Origin: Rhododendron vialii
Lineage: Eukaryota; Streptophyta; Magnoliopsida; Ericales; Ericaceae
Direction: 5' to 3'
Assembly (NCBI RefSeq): GCF_030253575.1
Contig: NC_080566.1
Location: forward strand, 7,139,501 to 7,203,500
Length of the DNA: 64,000 nt
In this document: positions 54,643 through 64,000 of the stretch, one piece after another
How positions within the stretch are numbered: position 1 is the stretch's first letter
How the letters are laid out: every line of letters begins with the position of its first letter
Notes under the pieces: model-generated
What the model was told of the DNA's origin: nothing
Database searches by the model: none
Seen by the model: only the letters and a program-made list of their open reading frames with translations
Position numbers and translations under genes: made by a program

Positions 54643-55068
54643 CACAGATATTTAATTTACTACAATCGTGATTTAAGTTGGTAGGATGCCACCCCAAGAG
54701 ATATAACTGAACAGCCAAGCACAACATAAGTGACAACTGAAAAAACATCACAAATTCTGACACTGATTTTACCATAAAAAATATCAGCAAAGTGGAGAAT
54801 AGTTGAGTTTCCAGCAGCAGCAAATTACATAGGAAAATTTGATATTCTTATTTTTTTGGGTACTTCAGAATATAAAAATTTGATTTTCACGTAGAAATGT
54901 ACTCTAGCATTTCATTTCCCCTTCCATTAAAGGAACCAATTCAATGGTTTCCTCTCATTTTACTGTGCAATTAATTAGAAACCTTACGTGCTAAGCCCTC
55001 GAAAACCTTTAGCAATGGCCCGACTCTTGAAGAAAATCCCTCTCGCTTCTCACTTCAGAATTCCTTGA

Positions 55069-55737
55069 ATGCCTTTCTCGTCTGGAACAAAGCCAAAGCG
55101 CCAATTGAAATGGTCGAAGGATCTGAAATCAATTTTCAAGGGTGTTGTTGAGGAACTAGGGGCTGTGACAGTAAGTACATGGTTCTAATACCTCAACTGA
55201 TGTATTTAGTCATTGATTGATACTAGTATCTTTTACGGGCATCAACTGTAAGAGTTTTTTCATACTTAATTCATTGTTTTTTGTTTGTGGAAAAACTTGT
55301 ACTGCAAACTAAAGAAAATTTGATATTCTTATACTATTCCTCCCATAGTTAGGAGTCTCAGCAATTCCTCCCATAGCTAGTAGTCTTCTATTCGCCACTT
55401 CATTAGGAGCATCCACATTCACCACAACACAAGGGAAGTCATTATTAATTACCTTGCATAAAGCTCCTCCAATCACGAGACTGTTCCCCAGAGACAAATT
55501 TTTCACTAGGAATGTGGCTAGAACAATGTCGGATTTGGAGACCGTTGCAACTGTTATTTGCACAGTTAGAAGTGACGCTTCCATGTTGTTCCGTAGGTAT
55601 ATCTGAAGTGGGAGGAGAATGGAAGGAAGGTCAAAGCTGAAAGAGAGGAGAAGGAAAGGGAGATCAAAGCTGAATGAGAGAAGACCTTGGAAGATAATAA
55701 GAGGCTGCTAAAAAAGAGTGGTTTAACTGGATGACGT
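55069..55737 (+). pseudogene. Two-exon gene relic with basic/coiled-coil product, unrecognised
   Basis: Exon 55069-55170 (34 codons) begins MPFSSGTKPKRQLKWSKD and ends VVEELGAVT before GTAAGT. The second exon starts at 55597 after CCGTAG and encodes VYLKWEENGRKVKAEREE, KEREIKAE then TGA at 55675-55677. The same frame continues EKTLEDNKRLLKKSGLTG to another TGA. The junction is in phase 0. The product would be 60 aa, or about 80 if the first TGA were a mutated Arg codon. Very charged and helical. I do not recognise it. Confidence 0.35.
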
Positions 55738-55822
55738 ACTCTATTACTTGCGAGTTTTTTTGAGGCTGCTAAAAAAGAGTGGTTTAACTGGATGGCGTAC
55801 TCTATTACTTGCGAGTTTTTTT
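55701..55822 (+). repeat. 61-bp tandem duplication
   Basis: The unit starting GAGGCTGCTAAAAAAGAGTG at 55701 repeats at 55762 with essentially one change (GATGACG to GATGGCG). It covers the end of the relic's second exon. Confidence 0.9.
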
Positions 55823-57339
55823 TAACTTTCTAGAGCTATAAGTAATAAAAAGACTGGTGAAACTAATATGATCAAAACTAATAAGCAATAGAGCTAGCTA
55901 TATGATCAACAACTAATATGATCTCTACACATAAATACTCATAGAAATTTAAGCTTTCCTCCCTTCTAATAGGCACCCACCTCCTCCTTGGACGGCTTGG
56001 ATCATCTTCATCTAATGACTCTCGTTCTCCATCTCGAATCCTCCTAGAAAATATCTTAGACTTTCATTCATCAACAATATTCTAGAACTCTCCCTAGTGC
56101 ATATATAATGGAGTCTTCTGTAATCTTCTGAATTATTTGGGAATGTCATGGAACTCTCTAGAAATCTCTAGGTCCTTTCATGTTCTAAAACTGTTCAAAA
56201 TATTTTGGAACTTTCTCCGACAATATTCCACATTGTTTTAAAATAGTCTAAGATATTCTCCGATCAACTAGATAGTTCTCCACTGAACTACTTATAATTC
56301 TCTTCAAAAACATCCGAATTTTTTCAAGATTTGTCTAGTTTATTTGGAATGAGAGTCACTACTAACTCTCAATAAGGGAACTATTTTCAGAGAATTGAAA
56401 AACTTGTAATTTTTTTGTAACATTTATGGCTAGATTTTCTCTTCTTCTTTTTTGTTGTTGTACAAATTGGGTAATTACTTGAGACCACTCACTTTAATTT
56501 CTTACAAGCGCATTTGATGGTTTGTAGCCAAATTTTGCTATCTTGACCCGACAAAAGATCTCTAAATTGTCGCAACTTGCTTCAAATGCACAGAAACCTC
56601 AAACATTCTCTTTTTAGTGAGAATTGATAGCTTTATGAATGAGGCAATCATGTGTCATTTCCAATACATTATGTCTTTGGGACCATCTGTAAAGTAAAAT
56701 AATATTTACTAGTATATATCTACCATGCCTTAAATTTTCTAATTTGATTATATATTAGGCTTAACAAATAAAGAAATGACTTGCATATAGTTGCATATTG
56801 ATCTCTAATTTTTGACCTCACTAACCAAAATTTTTGGCTCTCCGAGGATGCGGCCGAGAATGGAATTCCTATTCCTAGGTTTGTCATTCCTAGTAATATG
56901 TTTCATGGGTGATCTCATTCAAGTGTTTGGTCAATCGAAAAATTTTATCCAGGGAAAAAAGTTAAAAATCCTTTTGAAGCGTTTGGTTTCACAATTGAGA
57001 GCATAGGAATGGAATGGAGTTTTTAGCTCATTTTCCAAAGCTACCCTTTTAACATTTTCTTCACCATTTCTTTCTAAACCCCAATTGTTCGAGATGGTTT
57101 TTTTTTAAGACAACGAATGCACTCATTATGATTTGTGAGCTTGACAATGCTACTACTTGCTGGAATCAAGAGCTGCTCTTCAAGTTTGGAGAATCCATTA
57201 CTGTGATTGATAAAATGTTTCGACAACTTTATATTTGTCAGTTAGGTTTTATTGGGTTTGATATGTGTTGACCCTGATTTGTTTTTGTGGGCTGTTGGAT
57301 CTTTCAAGTTGACCCCTTATCAACTTGCGGGCTGAGATG
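55823..57339. other. AT-rich stretch, no gene
   Basis: Between 56030 and 56400 are many CTAGAA/TTCTAGA-like words that may be an LTR relic, but no ends were found. Nothing else is supported. Confidence 0.4.
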
Positions 57340-57700
57340 CAGATGATTGTCGCGGGGCAAGGTGCCTACATTGTTGGGATATTGTCTTCGCGTTGTGATG
57401 TTTTCTCTTGGCCTTTTATCTGTACTATCCTTTCCTCTTCTATTTATAAAATTCTTCTTTGCTGTTCAAAAAATAATAATTTGTGAGCTTTTAAAAAAAG
57501 TTTTGGCATGGCAATTGGAAAATGGCGAATCGATTGGTGTTCTTAAGCAGCAATGGATCTCTAAAGCTAGTAATCCTTACGTGGTTTCGGGTGAGCCAGT
57601 AGGGGTTAATAATTTTAACGGTCTCGCTAATAAGTGCCCCTGGGGCAATACTTTAGGTGCAATAAATACACCTAAATTCATGATTTGTGTTCATAGGTAA
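57340..57700 (+). mobile_element. LINE relics: a 3' tail followed by a coding fragment
   Basis: 57340-57478 ends TTTATAAAATTCTTCTTTGC then TGTTCAAAAAA, a plant LINE 3' terminus. Immediately after, 57487-57700 encodes VLAWQLENGESIGVLKQQWI, the region between reverse transcriptase and the zinc-binding domain of a plant LINE. The order (tail before coding) shows two separate insertions or a rearrangement. Confidence 0.6.
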
Positions 57701-58378
57701 TCTCAAAGCATTACTTATCACCACTATTTTCTAAACTACTCATAAATGTTTGTAATACTTTTTTTTTTAATGACAATACCACCCTCATTTAATTTCCTTT
57801 TAAAAATGGCAAATGCAAATAGATAGACTACGTACAACACAAATTTTCGATCAACGCTTGAAGGCAAACGCCGTGGGATTCAACCGTACAACAAAAATAA
57901 AAATTATAGTTGTATAACAACTGTACAAAACTAGGATGAGATAACATAAATAAAAATTGACCAAAACTCCTATTTCTAATATTTCACACAAAATATAGGA
58001 TTCAATCCTATGTCGCTCGAAGTGGTTTTCTTCTTCTTTTGTGAACTAGTAATGATATTTTCCTTCTCCAGACACGTAGTAAAATTGTGTCCGATACCCT
58101 TACACAATCTACAAGTCTTTCCAAATAACTAAAAGAAAAAGATATGAAAATAAACATAAGAAAAAGTTTATACCTTCCTAATGTCCTTAGGAAAAGGAAT
58201 GTAACGAGCTTAACAACACTTGATTTGTAACAACTTATGTATGTATATATATATTTTTCCATTTGAAACAGGTGGTCAGAGGAACTAACTACTAAGAGGA
58301 ACTATGCTACACCTGCGCTGTTGAGGCATTTGTTTCTTATGGAAAAGAAACTAAGAAACTGGCGCCAAGTTTTCATAT

Positions 58379-58552
58379 GAAGAGTCATATGGTCAAGTAA
58401 TTAGATCTCCCTCAGAAACAATACTTGTTTTTCTCACCTTAAAGATTGAAGAATAGGAAGAGTCATATGGTCAAGTAATTAGATCTCCCTCTGAAACAAT
58501 ATTAATACTTGTTTTTCTCACCTTAAAGATTGAAGAATAGGAAGAGTCATAT
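58379..58552 (+). repeat. Tandem duplication, about 78-84 bp
   Basis: GAAGAGTCATATGGTCAAGT begins units at 58379 and 58457, and GAAGAGTCATATGG starts a third, truncated one at 58541. Both full units run through TCTCACCTTAAAGATTGAAG. The second has a six-base ATTAAT-type insertion. Confidence 0.88.
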
Positions 58553-58849
58553 GGTTATTTTTGTCATTCAAAATATTGTTTGACTTCTTTTGATGGAATG
58601 GTTTATATTCTCAATGCACCTATTAATAGATGTTGGAATACGTATAAGAAAATGTAATTAAAACATTTGAAAACTCTAAACTTGTGCCCAAATTTATGCC
58701 CCAAGAGCACCTCGTAACATTTGCCTAATTTTAAAGATAAAAGACCTTATTGATTGGGGTCAGTTAACTTGGAGACGGTCTCTTCTTGATGTGTTATTGG
58801 GGGCATGCTTGTGATGAGCGATTTACGCTTACAAATAATGGGTTTATTG

Positions 58850-59012
58850 GAATAATTTATTGTGCAATATAGATCTTATTTGATAGATCTCGATGAGATC
58901 TTTTGAATAATGCAAAAAAAATTGAAAATTTATTTTCATAAATATATTATTTTTAAATTTGAAAATTATAAATAAGTGCTTATCTTTTAAGAAGCCTTAG
59001 TGGAACGGGGCC
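58850..59012. mobile_element. MITE half related to 23115-23363
   Basis: Shares TGTGCAATATAGATCTTATT, GATGAGATCTTTT and the end GTGGAACGGGGCC with the MITE at 23115-23363. It is truncated at its left side and abuts the LINE fragment. Confidence 0.6.
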
Positions 59013-60075
59013 TAAATTGGCGTATTTTTTTGGCTTATTCTAGTGCTTCTGGCCCTTTGGTTTCTAGTAATGGGTTTGATGGGTGGAAGAAGATTTGGAG
59101 CTCGAATTTGCGATCTAAGTTTGCTCTATTTTGTGGAAGGTTGTCCATAGAATTCTTTCGGTTAGTGTGGTTTTATTCCGGCGCAGTTTGGTTAATTACG
59201 AGTGTTGTGTGTCCACTGTGCGGTGATGGAGAAAAGACCCGGGAGCTTTTGTTTTTTCAATGCGATGCAGGTTTCGGTGCATGCGGCGGTTGGGGGGAGG
59301 CCTATGGTGTGTTTCGAATGATTATATAAGTCTCTCCAGGGGAGTTTGGTTTATGGCGTGGAGAGTTCATGAGCGGCATATGATTGTCAATAATAAGGGT
59401 GTCAATCTAATTGAGATGCCGTGAGTGGTATGACTTCGTTCGCTGGTGAGTGGTATTGGTAAAATCTGGTTTCCTCCGTCTTGATCCTCCCCTTCCTTTT
59501 GGCGGCTCGCACCAGGGGTTTCGATCCAGTTCCAGCTCTGGTATGACTTCGTTCCTTCGTCTTCTCCGTCTCCGTTCTATTGTTTTTCGACCCCCTACCC
59601 TCCTGTGCTTGCTCCCTTATCTCGGTCGTTAGTCTACCCATGGTTCCCGGTTGGAGTTTGCTGCTGGGCTCTTTGATTTTTGCTCCCGCCGTCACTGTCG
59701 TTGGGTGGCCCGGTACTCGCCTAACGGCATGGTGTAGCATCCGCGACAGTTTGGTTGCTCTAGGTTTCGGTTTTCACTGCCGTGGGTGGCTTGTGGTGGC
59801 TTGGTGGATGTCGGTGGTGAATTTCTGGCGGTGGTGGTGGTGATTCTGTCTAATGCGGTGGGCGGCGACAGCGTAGGATTAGGTTTTGGGTTTTCTTTTG
59901 AGCTGTGCTTCTATTGTTGTATTTGGGCTTCTAGGCCTTTGGGGTTTGTGTTGTTTATTGCTTTATTTGGACACTTTTGGCCTGGGTTTTGTCTCTTTGC
60001 TGTGTTTCCAACTTTTGGTTGGAAATTTCCCTCTTTTCTCTAATAAATTGCTATTTTGCCGTTCAAAAAAAAAAT
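59013..60075 (+). mobile_element. LINE fragment with zf-RVT domain and 3' tail
   Basis: 59030-59290 encodes KKIWSSNLRSKFALFCGRLS and then VVCPLCGDGEKTRELLFFQC, the zinc-binding reverse transcriptase (zf-RVT) domain that follows RT in plant LINEs. Stops and frame changes follow. The region 59440-59960 is GC-rich and noncoding. The element ends CTAATAAATTGCTATTTTGC, then CGTTC and an A-run at 60066-60075, a LINE 3' terminus. The RNase H part is not recognisable, so it is defective. Confidence 0.7.
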
Positions 60076-60817
60076 TTTCTAATTGAGATGCTAATTTTTC
60101 ATTGTGATGCCATATGCTATAGCCCTTTTATCATTGTATCTCATGCCTTTGTAACTTTCTTTTGGTTGGATTAGTAATACGCTGACCACAGAAGGGAAGA
60201 AAACCCCTGCACGTTAACTAGTATTAACAAGCATCGAAAAGGACACAGTGGCAACACAATGGGCAATGGTGAACAAACATTGGACTGTTGTGGGCGCACA
60301 ATGGTGATCAGAACCAGCTCGTTGTGTATCCATTCGTGCAAATCAACATGATTGCACATCGACAGCTACATAGACAAAACACGTTTGCGGAAGAAAAAAA
60401 ATACATAACTACTACTATTTCAAACTGTGATTCATTGCGATCTGAGAAAGTTGATAGATATCAACAACAAATCAGAACCTGAGCACAACAAAATAGATTT
60501 CTACGGCGCATATAAGACCTCCACGGAAGGACTTGATCAGTATGGACCTAACAAGATTATAGTGTGCTTAGCTTGGACTGCTTCCAGAGAAGCACGCGAG
60601 ATTCTGGCAAGAAAAAACAAAGGTTGTTAAATAATACTCTCTCCTTTCAAGGACTATACGAACTTTTTTTTGGAGTCAAGCATCCAACCGCCTATTCATC
60701 CTTGGGAGAACTGTCTGCTAGATTTAACCAAAAAGGCTGCTTAATGTGTTACAGAAGAGTACATAGTAGTATAGTATCATCAACAAAAAAACGTAACCAC
60801 CTAGAACACAGGAGTCT
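60076..60817. other. Intergenic stretch, no clear gene
   Basis: Mixed sequence without recognisable coding. If 60818-60865 is a real terminal exon on the minus strand, the 3' UTR would lie here. Confidence 0.45.
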
Positions 60818-60865
60818 TTAGCTTCGCCCAACCAGGAGCATCACTTTGTCGTCCATGGCTCCTCC
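60818..60865 (-). CDS. Possible terminal exon of a minus-strand gene
   Basis: An acceptor with a strong pyrimidine tract (TTTTTTTTCAG) is followed in phase 0 by 15 codons, GGAMDDKVMLLVGRS, and a TAA. The peptide has the look of a conserved C-terminus. Earlier exons would be at higher coordinates, but I could not find them before the window end. I do not recognise the family. Confidence 0.3.
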   Translation of the reverse strand, partial: GGAMDDKVMLLVGRS

Positions 60866-61180
60866 CTGAAAAAAAAGGATGTTACAAAACAATGTCAAAC
60901 AATCAAAAACAGTTCTACCAGTGATTAATCCATGCAAATTCTAAAAGAAATGCTATTGAAAGTGAACAGACACCAAAAGCACAAGTAACATGGTTCACAT
61001 AAAGTTAAACAAGTCCTTTCGTACGCTCTTGTATGAAAATATCTCTTGTGTGCATTATTATTAATGCATGAAAACAAATAAATCTGCTTGGACCTCGTGG
61101 TAAAATGATCCTGAAAAATCTAACATGACTAATAAGGATCCCACGGGTTCTCCTGCTGCTGAAAAGAGGGAGTTCAAATC

Positions 61181-62530
61181 ATTTGTATAAAAAAATGTGC
61201 CATATGTTTATCTCGGGCCATTGAATAAAGAAAAAACCATTTACATCATTCAAGATTTACTTGATTCAATGGCTGAAAAATGCACTGAAACACAGTACAT
61301 ATACTTGGGTACAAAGGATTTGAAGAGAAAAAAGAGAATACCGAGGAGGAATCTAACATGGACAAAACAGAATGAATTTAGTGCCCAATCCACACACTTA
61401 GGCAAGGAGAAACATTGTTCTCGAAGCAATGAATAATTTTGCCCAATCTGGCATCAAGAGTTGCTGATAAAGCACAAGATCTGTGCATGATTTTCCCTTT
61501 TTAAGTTGAAGATCCCGCTCTTATGGACCTCTGTACAAACTGAGTGTCTCCACCCACTAGACCATAAAGAGATTAGAAAGCATGGGTTCAATAAATTGTC
61601 CAGAATCCTATCTTGATGTTTAAAGTAGTTAATACAGTCACAAGGAGATCGATAGAGAATGGAGGATTGACCCAAGGCCAGTTGTATTCTGACGAAAGAT
61701 CCACAGGAGATAACAAAGGGAATCATTAGGCCACTTTGTCCATTGTCTATTAGCTCATCGCCCAAGGCCTACCAAACAATTACTTCATGCAAAAGAAGTC
61801 AATTTTCAAACGATCCAAAAAACACGTAACTTTGATGTTGCGTCTGAGCCTCAAAATATGTTGAGCTGCTACTACAGAACATTGAAAAGAGTTCTGGGAC
61901 GCACATTTTGAGATCTCAAATTTTCAGAAGGTTTGCAGAAAGGGAATAACGGTACGCAACCCAGCCTATGTACAAAATCTCTCAAAGGGAATCATTACAT
62001 AATTGCCAAAAGAAAAGTTAAGTCTCATGAGGAATTGGAAGAGTACGAGTATAATCCCAGGCAAACTTAGGTCATGAAAGATGGATATGTAAAGAAGAAA
62101 AAATTGAAGGTATGGAACAAATTGTCTTCTATACAGTTTCAGGACAATAACTCAAGCTGGGCAAAGAGGAAATAGCCTGGGGAAGTGCGTTCTTGCCTGT
62201 GAAAGCAAGACACAAATGCTTGACCTCCTAGCGAGAAACAAGGATTCTGGCCGACTACAAAATCATATTCATAGGCAAAGAATAACTTAACAAATACAAA
62301 TTGCAGAGTTCCGCGACGTGCTATATGCCCTATGAATGATCCAATGGCTTCATAACCAGTCTATGTCTAGAGAAAACTAAGTAGTCTCACTCTGATTCCA
62401 ATAAATTAATGCAGGATTTCAAAGTAGCGGAAGGAACAAAACCATAACTAAAACGAATTGATCACTCGTAAGCGATGAAATCTCCGAACTAAAAGTGTTA
62501 AATGTGAAAGGTGGCGGCTGGCCCTTGGCA
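61181..62530 (+). repeat. Segmental duplication D1, copy 2
   Basis: Diverged second copy of 48518-49575, with about 300 extra bases at 61220-61520. Its 62150-62530 part is also a third copy of the start of D2 (AGCTGGGCAAAGAGGAAATA). Noncoding. Confidence 0.78.
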
Positions 62531-63944
62531 GCCTCTGCCATTGACATCTGCTCTGAGAACAACTCTACTCGTACAAGAAAACCTCAAACTGAAGCACTGC
62601 CAATCTGCAATTTTCTTTAATGAGGCTACAAATGACTACTGAAATAATAGGAGTATAGGACATCCAAAATGATCATAGTCGTCATTCACATGATCATTTT
62701 GGCTAAAACAAAATCGAACCAGCTTGGACCCTTCATCTAGGCTATACATTTCTAGTTGCAAGCCCCAACAATGTGACAAACAAACCATAACTATTGACTT
62801 CACAAATAACATTGACAAGCAAGACCATACTACAGGTTATAATAGATCAAGATCATATACATGGGCCTATGATCGTAACAAATGAATGCCATTGCACGAA
62901 CTTTGACTCACAGTAACACATTGGAGTATGAGATGAATGTAAACAAACCGATTGAAAGACACATGTTCTACAAATTTCCAGTAATTTTTTTTCTAAAAGC
63001 GCCACAAATTCCGAGGAACTTATCCAAATTTTGTTCTAAGGACACATGATCCCCCAAGCAAACATGGTCCTTTCTCCAGTCCCGGCACCGTGGTTCTGGA
63101 CATTCTATTAAAAATTTGATCCAGTTCCTATGAAGCAGCTTTGGATCCAACATTTCTTTTCATTCGAGGCAACAATTGTTGATCCTGTTCGTAGATTTGA
63201 TTCACATTTAAATCAATGGGAAATAAGCCATCAAATTTTTGTGTCCCTAACACAAACTTGATCAAAACACCAAAGACCAAAGTAAGTTCTTCTGAAATAG
63301 CCATTATCTTTATGTAAAACCGACGAAACATATGTTTATGCATTATGTAGTATGTACATTTAGTCTTATCTATAAATGGAGGGTATATCGAACCGACCCA
63401 TCATAACTTCTGTGTCCTTAAAACAAATTTGATCAAATTGTCGCAATAGTTCTATAGCAGCCTACTACTAGGAACAACATTTGGCGCCCACAGTCACAAT
63501 AAGCTGCTAAGAATCACTTCTTTGAAATTACAAATTCTGAAAACCTGCACCGTTGCAACAAAGGTCATTAGTCTCGCAACCACGGTTTTCCTTTCCTTTA
63601 ACCCATGTGGCCAGCATCCCTTTCACATACTAGGAAACCACTATTTTTCCATTTTGTGACCGGTGAATTGAAAACACAGTAGGAGCCATGTACTTTCATC
63701 GACGTGGCCAGTGGTCCTTACACCTACTAGGAGCCACCATTTTTGTTTCTTTTATTATCTTTTTCCGGGGCACGTGGCAACATATGTTTATGCATTATGT
63801 AGATATTGTTATCTATAGATCAAAGGATTCTTCTATTTTCTGTTCACGGGGCACGTAAAATCCAAGCAACATATGTTTACACATTGTGTAGATATGGTCT
63901 ATCTTTAAGCAAATGGAAACTTTACAAAAACTGATTTCGATATT
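62531..63944. other. Stretch with short repeats, no clear gene
   Basis: The word CAACATATGTTTATGCATTA with TGTAGAT following occurs at about 63778 and 63868, and a related ACATATGTTTATGCATTATG lies near 63330, so this is locally repetitive. Minus-strand ORFs at 62968-63343 have no recognisable domain. Confidence 0.45.
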
Positions 63945-64000
63945 TCATGACGAGCTATGTCCAATAAGAAAGGATCCAATAGCTTCATAACTGGCCTATG
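63945..64000 (+). repeat. Fourth copy of the D2 core, cut by window end
   Basis: ATGACGAGCTATGTCC...GGATCCAATAGCTTCATAAC matches 49370-49430, 53650-53705 and 62305-62362. Confidence 0.65.

Noticed and set aside
55309-55584. A 91-codon minus-strand ORF with plausible composition
   Set aside because: It falls in the intron of the relic at 55069-55737, shows no recognisable motif, and could not be linked to other exons.
56030-56400. Region dense in CTAGAA words, like some copia LTRs
   Set aside because: No TG...CA ends, target duplication or second LTR could be found; left as unassigned.

Overview
This is a window of eudicot plant nuclear DNA. The genes have GT-AG introns, AT-rich introns and TATA promoters. 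The proteins are plant-type: P-class pentatricopeptide repeat (PPR) proteins, a plant S-adenosylmethionine decarboxylase with its conserved leader peptide, a KIN/LEA small protein and a mitochondrial proline dehydrogenase. The spaces between genes are full of MITEs, LINE relics, a SINE and segmental duplications. I cannot name the species. I saw no rRNA, tRNA, CRISPR or bacterial-type features.

Layout. 1-9.04 kb: two decayed copies of a PPR gene and their duplicated 3' flanks, invaded by a copia-LTR-like relic and a CACTA-like end. 9.04-10.95 kb (-): the intact PPR member (At3g02490/At5g15980 type). 11.7-13.4 kb: a retroposon and MITEs with target-site duplications. 14.66-15.37 kb (-): a three-exon, 66-aa LEA/KIN-like gene. 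15.9-16.7 kb: nested MITEs carrying G-box/ABRE sequences upstream of it. 19.5-21.3 kb (-): a second intact P-class PPR gene (At5g38730 type). 24.2-27.96 kb (-): S-adenosylmethionine decarboxylase with a spliced 51-codon uORF, a two-codon tiny uORF overlapping it by one base, and further leader introns. 29-34.2 kb: several palindromic MITEs and an inverted LINE. 34.4-41 kb: a direct duplication flanking a 5'-truncated RCC1/UVR8-like pseudogene, followed by a broken GH3 beta-glucosidase fragment. 43.0-46.4 kb (-): a complete four-exon proline dehydrogenase gene (493 aa) with ACTCAT/TGACTCA elements upstream. 47-64 kb: mostly duplicated noncoding DNA, small gene relics, a SINE, MITEs and LINE relics, plus a possible terminal exon at 60.8 kb.

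How the genes relate. The neighbours do not form an operon-like unit, but their order appears ancient. From memory of Arabidopsis, the PPR-LEA-SAMDC order matches At3g02490-At3g02480-At3g02470 and At5g15980-KIN2/KIN1-At5g15950, with RCC1-like genes (At3g02510, At5g16040) close by. The second PPR and proline dehydrogenase match At5g38730 and At5g38710. This window therefore looks like a less-fractionated version of blocks that are separate in Arabidopsis. SAMDC (polyamines), ProDH (proline catabolism) and the LEA/KIN protein are all linked to stress metabolism; the two PPR proteins probably act on organelle RNA.
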